Of a DNA stretch of 64,000 bases, positions 24,821 through 33,008 are shown piece after piece. Below the pieces are notes generated by a model. That model ran no database searches. It worked only from the letters and a program-made list of their open reading frames with translations, and had not been told where the DNA came from. The DNA lies in the NCBI RefSeq assembly GCF_003601975.1, contig NZ_QZWZ01000002.1:434001-498000 (forward strand), given 5' to 3'. Each line of letters starts with the position of its first letter. Within the stretch, counting starts at the first letter, position 1. Position numbers and translations under genes: made by a program. Source of the stretch: Mesorhizobium waimense (GTDB lineage: Bacteria > Pseudomonadota > Alphaproteobacteria > Rhizobiales > Rhizobiaceae).

Positions 24821-25231
24821 ATGATTTTCGACCAGCAGACTTTGCTTTCCGACGCGCAGGCGATCACGGCGACGGCGGCAAGCACCAACATTATCGATCT
24901 CGGCCCGATCAACGCCGGGTTCGCCCGCGACATCGGCAAGGGGAAGCCTATCCCGTTGCGCGTCCAGGTGGTTGAGGCTTTCAACAACCTCACCTCGCTC
25001 GCCGTTGCCCTCCAGACCGACGACAACGCGGGTTTCGCCTCGGCGAAAACCGTGTGGACAACGACTGTTGTCCTGGCTGATCTCATCCTCGGCAAGGTGA
25101 TCATCCCCGAGTTCATCCCGCGCGGCACGGACGAGCGCTATATGCGCCTCAACTATACCGTGACCGGCACCGCTCCCACGCTCGGCAAGATCACGGCCGG
25201 CGCAGTCATGGGGTCTCAGTCCAATGGCTAA
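24821..25231 (+). CDS. Capsid cement protein (Bbp16-like)
   Basis: 136 residues; MIFDQQTLLSDAQAITATAASTNIIDLGP and the later RGTDERYMRLNYTVTGTAPTLGKITAG match Bbp16-type cement proteins, which stabilise the mature shell. It lies directly after the major capsid gene, as in Bordetella phage. Confidence 0.85.
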   Translation: MIFDQQTLLSDAQAITATAASTNIIDLGPINAGFARDIGKGKPIPLRVQVVEAFNNLTSLAVALQTDDNAGFASAKTVWTTTVVLADLILGKVIIPEFIPRGTDERYMRLNYTVTGTAPTLGKITAGAVMGSQSNG

Positions 25232-25607
25232 GGTCATCGCAAAGATGCGCGGTTATTTCGGCGGCATTATCCGCGAAACCGGCGATGTGTTCGGCGTCCC
25301 TGACGATCTATGGGCGGATGAAAAACGCCGCCCCAAGTGGTGCAAGGAAGTTGGCGCAAGCGAGGTCGAGGCTGAGGCCGAAGCCGGCGAGGGCGAGGGC
25401 GGCGAAGCTGGCGACGGCGACGAAGCTCCGAAGCCGAAGAAGGGCAAGGGCAAGGCAAAGCCGGTGACGGTCAAGGCTCCTGAGGCCGCGCCGTTCGCCG
25501 ATGCGCCGGCACCTGTCCGAGCCAAGAGCGAGATCAACGACGCTCTCGGCACCACTCAGCCGGATTGGCTCGCTCCTGGCGCTGCTCCTAAGGCTGTGAC
25601 CGATTAA
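25224..25607 (+). CDS. Hypothetical head-region protein, acidic/basic low complexity
   Basis: 127 residues. The first 45 (MRGYFGGIIRETGDVFGVPDDLWADEKRRPKWCKEV) resemble the short beta-rich module of phage decoration proteins. The rest is a Glu/Gly-rich then Lys/Pro-rich linker and a short C-terminal motif. Start overlaps the cement-protein stop by 8 bases. Confidence 0.65.
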   Translation: MAKVIAKMRGYFGGIIRETGDVFGVPDDLWADEKRRPKWCKEVGASEVEAEAEAGEGEGGEAGDGDEAPKPKKGKGKAKPVTVKAPEAAPFADAPAPVRAKSEINDALGTTQPDWLAPGAAPKAVTD

Positions 25608-25609
25608 AC

Positions 25610-25673
25610 GGGAGGGGAGGCAAGCCAGTAATCGCGGATCAGCATGTCGCGGTGAATGCTTGCCTTCCCTCCC
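25610..25673 (+). terminator. Strong 16-bp hairpin in the structural operon
   Basis: GGGAGGGGAGGCAAGC (25610-25625) pairs with GCTTGCCTTCCCTCCC (25658-25673) with one G-T pair. The 32-base loop can itself form a small CGCG stem. There is no long T-run, so it may be a partial terminator, an RNA-processing site or a stabiliser of the very abundant capsid mRNA. Confidence 0.65.
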
Positions 25674-25698
25674 CCTTTCACTACAGGGGGACTGACAG

Positions 25699-26169
25699 AT
25701 GGCCGCTTTGTACAATGAGCAGCGGGTTGTAGGCGTTGTCCCTGTCGACGGGAGCGGCAACCCGGCCTCAAACCTCGGCGCAAACGATGCGAATGGGGCG
25801 GTCGTACAGTCTGGTCTTTCATCGACGTTCTGGAATTACGCAGCCGCGACTGGCGGTATCGTCAACACGGCTGTTGCCGTGACCATCAAGGCCGCAGCCG
25901 GCGCGGGCATCAGGAATTATCTCAAGACCCTGACCGTTGCTCATGACGCGCTTGGAGCCGCGACCGAATTGGCAATTCGCGACGGCGCAGCCGGAACCGT
26001 GCTTTGGCGCGGAAAGCTCCAGACCGGCGCTGTCGATGCGGCTGCGGCGAGCGTGATCCAGTTCGATCCGCCGCTAAAGGGGACGGCTAACACCCTTCTG
26101 GAGGCCGTCACCCTGACCGCTGTAACGGGCGGCGTGTTCATCAATGCCACCGGGTTCGCGGGCAACTAA
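25699..26169 (+). CDS. Putative minor structural protein
   Basis: 156 residues, Ala/Gly/Thr-rich and predicted all-beta, with no Cys. The TNTLLEAVTLTAVTGGVFINATGFAGN ending is reminiscent of decoration or spike-like virion proteins. No firm family. The gene has its own ribosome site (AGGGGGACTGACAG) after the 25610-25673 hairpin. Confidence 0.6.
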   Translation: MAALYNEQRVVGVVPVDGSGNPASNLGANDANGAVVQSGLSSTFWNYAAATGGIVNTAVAVTIKAAAGAGIRNYLKTLTVAHDALGAATELAIRDGAAGTVLWRGKLQTGAVDAAAASVIQFDPPLKGTANTLLEAVTLTAVTGGVFINATGFAGN

Positions 26170-26179
26170 GGGCTTCACT

Positions 26180-26281
26180 ATGACGCCGATCTACGACTTT
26201 GCGCTTGCGCTCTTTTGGTCTTGCCTGGCTGTCGGCGTCGGTGTCGCCGCTGCGGTCGTGACGATGCCGGGGAGCTTCTGA
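26180..26281 (+). CDS. Very small membrane peptide
   Basis: 33 residues (MTPIYDFALALFWSCLAVGV...), almost entirely one hydrophobic helix. It fits between two structural genes with 10 bases before and 1 base after, so the spacing supports coding. Function unknown. Confidence 0.45.
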   Translation: MTPIYDFALALFWSCLAVGVGVAAAVVTMPGSF

Positions 26282-26282
26282 C

Positions 26283-26576
26283 ATGACGAAGATGGCCAGT
26301 CTTGCGCAGAAGTACGGCGATTTCGACAAGCCGTATGGCTCGAACACTGACGAATACTTCCCGTCGCTCTGTCTCGATGAAAAGCAAATGGATGGCCTCG
26401 ATCTCGGCAAGCCGGATATCGGAACCGAGATGACCATGACGGCCACCGTTCGCGTTTCCAATCTCAGCGCCAGCAAGAATGGCTCGCGCTCAATGTCATT
26501 CGAGATCATCGAAGCCGGCTTTGAGCCCAAGGAAAAGAAGCCCGACGCGGCATCTGTCCTCTTCCCGAACGGGTAA
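26283..26576 (+). CDS. Capsid staple-like protein
   Basis: 97 residues. The core FPSLCLDEKQMDGLDLGKPDIGTEMTMTATVRVSNLSASKNG matches the pattern of phage capsid-staple proteins (LxLxxxQLxALGL...PDVGxxxxLxAxxxVxSVS). These small proteins pin capsid subunits in some Bordetella-type podoviruses. The assignment rests on pattern memory only. Confidence 0.6.
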   Translation: MTKMASLAQKYGDFDKPYGSNTDEYFPSLCLDEKQMDGLDLGKPDIGTEMTMTATVRVSNLSASKNGSRSMSFEIIEAGFEPKEKKPDAASVLFPNG

Positions 26577-26582
26577 ATTCGC

Positions 26583-27191
26583 ATGTCCTCAATCGTCTCG
26601 ATCTGCAACCTCGCCCTGTCCAATCTCGGCAAAGACAACATCAGCGCCTTGACCGACGCCGGGGCTGAGGCGCTCGCTTGCAACCAGTTCTATGATCACG
26701 TCCGCGACACGCTGCTCCAGGTCTATCCCTGGAGCTTCGCGGCTAAGACCGCCTCGCTGGCGGAAGTCGCGAACGACAAGGTGGGCAGTTGGGGCTACGC
26801 CTATCGCCGCCCGACCGACTGCCTCAAGGTGCGCTATGTCAGGCCTGCGTACACGGAAAACCAGACTTCGGATTTAACCGCGGCTAAATCCGACGCCTTC
26901 GGTTTTGCGCATGAGATCGAGGGCCAGACGATCTATTGCGATCTGTCGCCGGCCTTCCTCCGCTACACCTATCGGCTGACCGATCCGACGAAGTACACGC
27001 CGCTTTTCATTGAGGCGTTGTCCTGGCATCTGGCCGTTCGCATGGCGATGCCTCTGACCCGCGATCCCAAGGTGCGCGCCGACGCCTACCAGCTTGCCCA
27101 GGCGACGCAAAACACCGCCTCGGCGGCGGACGCGAATGAGGATCGCGAGACCTCCGACCATGACAGCGAATTTGTGACTGAGCGCGCGTAA
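26583..27191 (+). CDS. Tail tubular protein A (head-tail adaptor)
   Basis: 202 residues with the T7 gp11-type pattern: CNLALSNLGKDNISALTDAGAEALACNQFYDHVRDTLLQVYPWSFA, then FIEALSWHLAVRMAMPLTRDPKVRADAY. It forms the ring below the portal. Its stop overlaps the nozzle start (TAATG). Confidence 0.85.
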   Translation: MSSIVSICNLALSNLGKDNISALTDAGAEALACNQFYDHVRDTLLQVYPWSFAAKTASLAEVANDKVGSWGYAYRRPTDCLKVRYVRPAYTENQTSDLTAAKSDAFGFAHEIEGQTIYCDLSPAFLRYTYRLTDPTKYTPLFIEALSWHLAVRMAMPLTRDPKVRADAYQLAQATQNTASAADANEDRETSDHDSEFVTERA

Positions 27192-29602
27192 TGGCCCTGC
27201 GTACATTCCAACCCTCGTTCACTGCCGGCGTTCTTTCGCCTGCCCTGTGGGCGCGCGTCGACCTGGCAAAGTATGCGACCGGCCTCAAGACGGGGCTCAA
27301 TCTGTTCGTGCATCCGCACGGCGGGGCGTCGAACCGGGCTGGCTTTGAATTCGTCCGCGAGGTGAAGGCCAGCGCCAACAAGACGTGGCTTCTGCCATTC
27401 CAGTTCAACACCGCGCAATCCTATGTGCTGGAGTTCGGCAACCTCTATTTCCGCGTCTTCAAGAATGGCGGCGTCGTGCTGTCGGGCGGCGTTCCTTATG
27501 AGTGCGTGACGCCCTATGCGAGCGCCGACGTCCCCGATCTGGTTTTCGTTCAAGAAGCCGATGTCATGTACATCGTGCATTCGAACTATCCGGTGAAAAA
27601 ACTCGAGCGCCTTGCCGATGACGATTGGGCGCTTGTATCTGTGACATTTGGGCCGGCCACGGTTGCGCCAACGGGGTTGGTTGGAACAGCTAATTTTAAA
27701 AGGCGATCCGGCGACAGCGCGAACATCTCATACAAGGTCACGTCCGTTGGCGCTGGTGGAGAGCAGAGCGCAGCCTCCGCTGCGACAACCGAGAATGTTC
27801 AGTATCAAAATGATGACGGCAGGAGGATACGCATCGCATGGAACGCCGTAGTAGGAGCCTCGTCATACCGGGTGTACCGCACTGACGGCTCAACGGGCGT
27901 TCTGGTCGAGACCACGAGCACGACTGTCGATCTCTTGCAGGATCAATATACCGGCGACGGCGCGGCTATTCCGGGCGCGGCCGATCCCGGAGCCCCAGCC
28001 ACGCCGACAGGCTTAACGTCCACCACGATCTACGGCAAGGATGCCAAGTATGTCGTCTCGGCAGTGAATGACGATACCGGCGAGGAAAGCCTACCGTCAG
28101 CTTCGCTGACCCTGACGAATGACATGTCCTACAAAGGCAACCGAAATGAATTGACTTGGACTGCCGTGGCCGGTGCGGGGCGCTACATCGTCTACCGCGA
28201 AGACAATGGCCTGTATGGCTATATAGGCACGTCGGAAACGACCGATTTCACCGACGAAAACATTGTCTCCGATGTTTCTGATGGTCCTCAAACGGCGAGA
28301 AATCCGTTCAACGGCGCGGGCAACTATCCGCGCTGTGTCACGTTCGTTGAACAGCGCCTTGGGCTTTTCTCGACGGACAATGATCCTCAGGCCGCATACC
28401 TTTCGCAGTCGGCGAATTATGAGAACTTTGGCGTAGCGTCGCCGGCCAAGGCCAGTGACGCCGTGACGTTCCGCATTCGCGCCCGGCAGGTCAATGAGAT
28501 CAGGGCTGCTCTGCCTATCCGTGGCCTGATGCTGCTCACCTCGGGCGCGGAATGGGTTGTGTCTGGCGGCGCGAATTCCGACGCGATCACGCCCTCGGCA
28601 ATCAAGATCGATAACCAGGGTTTCCGTGGCGCTGCGCACGTGCAGCCGGTCGTTGTCGGCAACACGGTACTGTTCCCGCAAAATCGCGGCTGCGTGATCC
28701 GCGATTTCAGCTATGAGTTCACGCAAGACAGCTTCACGGGTAAGGATTTGACCATCCTCGCCCGCCACCTATTCGAAGGTAAAGAGATTGTCTCTTGGGC
28801 CTTCGCTCAGGCTCCCTATTCGATGGTGTGGGTTGTCCTGGATGACGGCTCGCTTGTCTCGCTCACATACCTGAAAGAGCATGAGATTTGGGCTTGGACG
28901 CATCACGAGAGCGGCCCGAATGATGACGCTTATTTCGAGTGCGTCACGGTCATCGCGGAAGGCAATGAGGACGTTCCGTACTTCATCGTCAAGCGGACCA
29001 TCGGCGGCGTTTCGAAGCGCTACATAGAAAGGCTGCATTCGCGCGCGTTCGACACCGTTGAGGATGCTTTCTTTGTCGACTGCGGCCTGACCTATGAGGG
29101 CGCGGAGGCGACGCTGATCAGCGGTCTTGGTCATCTTGCGGGGCAGTCTGTCGTCGCGCTCGCGAATGGCAACGTGGTGCGCAATCTGACTGTCTCAGGT
29201 GGCGGTACTGTCACGCTGCCAAACCCCGCGACCAAGGTCCACGTAGGCTTGCCGATGACTGCGGCGATGCAATCCCTCGATATCGATCTTGGATCGGTGC
29301 GGGGGCTTGGCACGGTGCAGGGCCGCTCGAAGTCGATCAGTGAGGTGACGTTGCGCGTCCAGGATACGCGCGGGATCTTCCTCGGGCCGCGTGACGGCGA
29401 ACGCGACGATGCCAACACGTTGGTCGAGTACAAGCAGCGTTCAACCGAAGCGTGGAACGAAGCGATCGGCCTTTACACGGGTGATATCAGGATGACGCCG
29501 CATTGGGATTGGACCGATGGCGGCAACATCTGGATCAAGCAGTTCGATCCGCTGCCGATGACAATTCTTGCGCTTATGCCAGATGTCACAATCGGTCGCT
29601 GA
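27191..29602 (+). CDS. Tail nozzle (tubular protein B-like) with FN3-like repeats
   Basis: 803 residues. The front (FTAGVLSPALWARVDLAKYATGLKTGLNLFVHPHGGASNRAGFEFV) and the later NYPRCVTFVEQRLGLFSTDNDPQAAYLSQSANYENF are signatures of podoviral nozzle proteins. Between residues about 155 and 370 lie two Thr/Ser-rich segments with SYRVYRTDGSTG and RYIVYREDNG, which look like tandem fibronectin-III-type domains. The first segment (about 27651-27960) is lower in GC than its surroundings. The nozzle gates DNA exit and contacts tail fibres. Confidence 0.85.
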   Translation: MALRTFQPSFTAGVLSPALWARVDLAKYATGLKTGLNLFVHPHGGASNRAGFEFVREVKASANKTWLLPFQFNTAQSYVLEFGNLYFRVFKNGGVVLSGGVPYECVTPYASADVPDLVFVQEADVMYIVHSNYPVKKLERLADDDWALVSVTFGPATVAPTGLVGTANFKRRSGDSANISYKVTSVGAGGEQSAASAATTENVQYQNDDGRRIRIAWNAVVGASSYRVYRTDGSTGVLVETTSTTVDLLQDQYTGDGAAIPGAADPGAPATPTGLTSTTIYGKDAKYVVSAVNDDTGEESLPSASLTLTNDMSYKGNRNELTWTAVAGAGRYIVYREDNGLYGYIGTSETTDFTDENIVSDVSDGPQTARNPFNGAGNYPRCVTFVEQRLGLFSTDNDPQAAYLSQSANYENFGVASPAKASDAVTFRIRARQVNEIRAALPIRGLMLLTSGAEWVVSGGANSDAITPSAIKIDNQGFRGAAHVQPVVVGNTVLFPQNRGCVIRDFSYEFTQDSFTGKDLTILARHLFEGKEIVSWAFAQAPYSMVWVVLDDGSLVSLTYLKEHEIWAWTHHESGPNDDAYFECVTVIAEGNEDVPYFIVKRTIGGVSKRYIERLHSRAFDTVEDAFFVDCGLTYEGAEATLISGLGHLAGQSVVALANGNVVRNLTVSGGGTVTLPNPATKVHVGLPMTAAMQSLDIDLGSVRGLGTVQGRSKSISEVTLRVQDTRGIFLGPRDGERDDANTLVEYKQRSTEAWNEAIGLYTGDIRMTPHWDWTDGGNIWIKQFDPLPMTILALMPDVTIGR

Positions 29603-30053
29603 TATCCGGATCGTTCCGGCCCGCGCCGCTCATGTTCGATCGATTGCCCGGCGTATGCGCCAAGCCGACCGCGATGAGGTGTCCGCCGCGTCTGGCCGAT
29701 CGCCGGCTGACGCACTGATCTTCTCGCTGCGCAAGTCGTCTCACGCCTGGACGGCGCTAATCGACGGCGTTCCTGAGGTGATGTTTGGCGTGGGCGACAT
29801 CAACGTTCTTGCCGGTGTCGGCGCGCCGTGGCTGCTCGGTACCGATGCGGTTGACCGCCATTATGTGGCGTTCCTGCGGCGCTCGGTCGGGTTTAGGGAC
29901 CAACTGTTACGGCGCTATTCGACGCTGAGGAACTTTGTCGACGTTCGCAATCGAGCGTCGATCCGCTGGCTCCGCTGGCTCGGGTTCACGCTCTCCGATC
30001 CGATTGAATACCGGGGGCATGAATTCAGGCTGTTCGAACTGAGGTCCGACTGA
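29583..30053 (+). CDS. Gp13-family (DUF2833-like) GNAT-fold phage protein
   Basis: 156 residues from the ATG 29583, overlapping the nozzle stop by 20 bases. IRIVPARAAHVRSIARRMRQADRDEV, then VPEVMFGVGDINVLAGVGAPWLLGT and NRASIRWLRWLGFTLSDPIEYRGHEFRLFEL give an acetyltransferase-like layout seen in T7 gp13 relatives. In T7 the protein is needed for virion morphogenesis. Whether it binds acetyl-CoA is unclear. Confidence 0.78.
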   Translation: MSQSVADIRIVPARAAHVRSIARRMRQADRDEVSAASGRSPADALIFSLRKSSHAWTALIDGVPEVMFGVGDINVLAGVGAPWLLGTDAVDRHYVAFLRRSVGFRDQLLRRYSTLRNFVDVRNRASIRWLRWLGFTLSDPIEYRGHEFRLFELRSD

Positions 30054-30571
30054 TGTGCGATCTGGGTATAGCTCTGACAATCGGCTCAACGCTGCTCGGC
30101 GCGGCTGGCTCGATCCAGCAAGCCCAGGCCACGTCTGCGGCGAACAAGTACAACGCCCAGGTCCAAGACATGAACGCCAAGCTTGCAGACCGCAAGGCGA
30201 AGGACGCCATTGATCGCGGCGTTCTGGAGGAACAGCGCAAGCGTCAGCAGGTCGCCGGCATCCAGGGTCAGCAACGCGCGGCGATGGCCGCGAACGGCGT
30301 CGATCTCAGCTTTGGATCGCCGCTCGACACGCTCGTTGATACCGCCGTCATGGGCGAGCTCGACGCGCTGACAATCCGCACCAATGCCAATCGCGAGGCG
30401 TATGATTACAAGGTCGATGCGGTCAACAAGCGGGCTGGCGCGACCATGAGCCGAATGAGCGCTAGTGCTGCAAGCACAGGCGGCTATCTCGATGCCCTCG
30501 GAACCGTTTTGACTGGCGGGGGCAAGGCTTACGGCCAGTACAAGCAGTCTCAAATCGGCTCTATCGGGTAG
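30053..30571 (+). CDS. Internal virion protein B-like (gp14-type)
   Basis: 172 residues. Begins MCDLGIALTIGSTLLGAAGSIQQAQA, a membrane-active helix, followed by a Gln/Lys-rich helical stretch and QQRAAMAANGVDLSFGSPLDTLVDTAVMGELDALTIRTNA, typical of gp14 relatives. It is probably ejected into the host envelope to form part of the DNA channel. Confidence 0.78.
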   Translation: MCDLGIALTIGSTLLGAAGSIQQAQATSAANKYNAQVQDMNAKLADRKAKDAIDRGVLEEQRKRQQVAGIQGQQRAAMAANGVDLSFGSPLDTLVDTAVMGELDALTIRTNANREAYDYKVDAVNKRAGATMSRMSASAASTGGYLDALGTVLTGGGKAYGQYKQSQIGSIG

Positions 30572-30580
30572 GGGTGAAGG

Positions 30581-32881
30581 ATGCCGCGCGTTCCCGAATA
30601 TCAGTCTGACGTTTCAGTTCGTCCGATCTTCCAACAAGGATTGGAGGCCAACGCGACGCCTGACGCCTTTGGCGCAAGCATCGGTCGCGGCATGCAGTCG
30701 GCGGCGCGTGGTCTCGACAATCTCGGCGATGCCGTCACCCAGGTCCAGCAGCTTGAGGATGTGACGCGCGCCAAGGACGCGGACAACTCCTATTCCGACT
30801 GGCTGCGCAATCGCATGTATGGCGACAACGGCTTTATGACGCTGGAAGGCCGCAACGCCGTCGATCAGCGCAAGACGTTCGAGGAAGAGGCGGCAGACAA
30901 GCGCAAGGAATTCGGGGCCGGTCTGTCGGCGGGTGCCGCTCGCGCCTACCAGACGGCTTCGCAGGCCCGGCTACAGTCTGTCTATCAGCAATCCATCGTT
31001 CACAGCGCGGGCGAGCGCAAGGCATGGTTCAAGGATGCTTCGGCGGCGCGTGTCGAGACGTTCGCGAACGATGCGCTGGTGAACTTCAACAATCCGGCAA
31101 CAGTGACGAAGAACATCGCGGCGGGGCAGGCTGAGCTACGTCAGCAAGGTTCTCTCTTAGGCTGGGACGCCGCCACGCTCAAGCAGCGCGAGGGCGATTA
31201 TGTGTCGGGCGTGCACAAGAACATCACGCTCAGGCTCGCCCAGGACGACGCCATAGCCGCCGAAAAGTATATGAAGGCGAACGCCGATCAGATGACCGGC
31301 GCGGATCAATACTCGCTGAACGCCTCACTGGAAACGGAACTGGTCGCAGAGAAGTCCAAGCGCGAGGCTGAGGCGATCCTGTCAGGCGGTCGCGCCGTGC
31401 CAGGCGCGCCGGATGCAACGCCGGCCGTTGCTCCTCCCGGTGGCGGTGGGCCTACGCGAGCCAAGGCGTATCTTGAGAAACGGTCCTCTCACCAAGGCCG
31501 GGCCGGCGATACGCTGTATCTCGACAACAGCTTTGCCGACAACCTCGCCGCCATGATGCAGGACGCGCCTCCCGGCATTCGTGAAGGGCTCGGGATTTTC
31601 TCGGGGTATCGCTCGAATGAGGTTCAGAAGAGGCTGTTCGCGCAAAGCGATAAGACCGGGCATTCGGTCGCGTTCCCGGCCGGCTATAGGAAGCCGAACG
31701 GCACCATCGCCAAGGGCTCGAACCATTTGCACGGTCGCGCCGTCGATCTTTCCTACAACGGCGAAAGCCTCGCCCGCGCTCCGAAGGACGTTGTTGATTG
31801 GGTCCACGAGAACGCGGGCAAATACGGGCTCTTTTTCCCCATGAAGCATGAGCCGTGGCATGTCGAGCCGGTGGGATCGCAGGGCAGGGCGGCAGTCTCC
31901 GGAACCGTCGCGCCCAGGGGCAACACGATCGCGCCGCGATCGGTCGCGCCGTCTTATGACGACATCGAAACCAAGCTGGCTGCGATCTCTGATCCTGATG
32001 TGAGGGACGCCACGCGCAAGCGGCTCTATTCGGCGCTGGAAGCCCAGAGCAAGGCCGGTGAGCAACAGGAGAAAGCAGCCAAGGCCGAACTGTGGAAATA
32101 CATTGATCAGGGCCAGACGCCCGATCAGGTGCCGATGGAGGTTCGGCAGGCAGCAGGCATGGCGGCGGTCTCGTCGGCCTGGAGCTACATGGACGCTGCC
32201 GCGAAGGGCCGCGCCGCCGATAGCGATGAAAGCCTGCTCTACGACATGCGCAAATATGCCGCGACCAATCCGACCGACTTCGCCAACGTCGACCTGAACG
32301 ATTACCGCGACCGGTTGTCGAAAGAGGCGATCAAGGAATTGACCGGTCAACAGACAACGGCGCTGACCGATCAGCGTAAGGCGAAGGAAGACGGGATGAC
32401 GCTCACCACGGCGTTTTCCCAGGCCAACACTCAGCTTGAGGCTGTGGGCATTACAACGGCCGGGAAGCAGGACCAAGAGCGCGAGGACGCAGCCAAGCGC
32501 GTCGCTCAGTTTCAGAACGCATTGGCCGCGCAAATGGAAGAGTTTAAACGGTCGACCGACAAAGCGCCGAACCAGATGGAAATTCAGTCGATGATCAACC
32601 GCCTGCTCTTGCCGGTGGTAATCCGCGATCAAACTGAGCGCTCGATCTGGAACCCGCTCAAGACGCCGTGGTCCATGAATTCAACGACTGAACGTGACGG
32701 CTTCGTGTTCGAAGAGGGTCAGCGCGGCGACAACTCAAGCGTCGATGTCGTTGTCAAGTATGGCGATATCCCGGTTGATCTGCGGCGCGGGATTTCGACC
32801 GATCTTGAACGCGAGCTTGGCCGCAAGCCCAGCGAGGAAGAGGTTGTGCAGCGCTACGAGGATTTCGTTCTCAACCGCTGA
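30581..32881 (+). CDS. Internal virion protein (gp15-position) with M15-type peptidase domain
   Basis: 766 residues, mostly helical. Residues about 300-432 form a VanY/M15-like peptidase: GYRSNEVQKRLF, then SNHLHGRAVDLSYNG (the SxHxxGxAxD zinc motif, here with H in SNHLHGRAVD) and EPWHVEP (the third zinc ligand, His). These match zinc D-Ala-D-Ala or L-Ala-D-Glu peptidases. In T7 the cell-wall-cutting domain sits in gp16, so this phage seems to carry it in the neighbouring ejected protein. It would help open peptidoglycan during infection. Confidence 0.8.
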   Translation: MPRVPEYQSDVSVRPIFQQGLEANATPDAFGASIGRGMQSAARGLDNLGDAVTQVQQLEDVTRAKDADNSYSDWLRNRMYGDNGFMTLEGRNAVDQRKTFEEEAADKRKEFGAGLSAGAARAYQTASQARLQSVYQQSIVHSAGERKAWFKDASAARVETFANDALVNFNNPATVTKNIAAGQAELRQQGSLLGWDAATLKQREGDYVSGVHKNITLRLAQDDAIAAEKYMKANADQMTGADQYSLNASLETELVAEKSKREAEAILSGGRAVPGAPDATPAVAPPGGGGPTRAKAYLEKRSSHQGRAGDTLYLDNSFADNLAAMMQDAPPGIREGLGIFSGYRSNEVQKRLFAQSDKTGHSVAFPAGYRKPNGTIAKGSNHLHGRAVDLSYNGESLARAPKDVVDWVHENAGKYGLFFPMKHEPWHVEPVGSQGRAAVSGTVAPRGNTIAPRSVAPSYDDIETKLAAISDPDVRDATRKRLYSALEAQSKAGEQQEKAAKAELWKYIDQGQTPDQVPMEVRQAAGMAAVSSAWSYMDAAAKGRAADSDESLLYDMRKYAATNPTDFANVDLNDYRDRLSKEAIKELTGQQTTALTDQRKAKEDGMTLTTAFSQANTQLEAVGITTAGKQDQEREDAAKRVAQFQNALAAQMEEFKRSTDKAPNQMEIQSMINRLLLPVVIRDQTERSIWNPLKTPWSMNSTTERDGFVFEEGQRGDNSSVDVVVKYGDIPVDLRRGISTDLERELGRKPSEEEVVQRYEDFVLNR

Positions 32882-32993
32882 TGGCTCGAATGGCGAGGCC
32901 GATTTGTCCCGCCAACCAAATTCCAAAGAGGATCAAGGCGACGTTGCGGATGCCCGCATTCGTGACGCGCCAACCTGCCTGCTGATCTCTCAT
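32871..32993 (-). CDS. Possible 40-residue antisense membrane peptide
   Basis: Reading leftward in the 127-base gap between the gp15- and gp16-like genes, a 40-codon frame starts at ATG 32993. It has a charged N-terminus (MRDQQAGWRVTNAGIRN) and one hydrophobic helix. A GAGGG lies 13 bases upstream. It would be opposite to the late operon, which makes it doubtful. Confidence 0.25.
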   Translation of the reverse strand: MRDQQAGWRVTNAGIRNVALILFGIWLAGQIGLAIRAISG

Positions 32994-33008
32994 AGGAATT
33001 ACGCCCTC

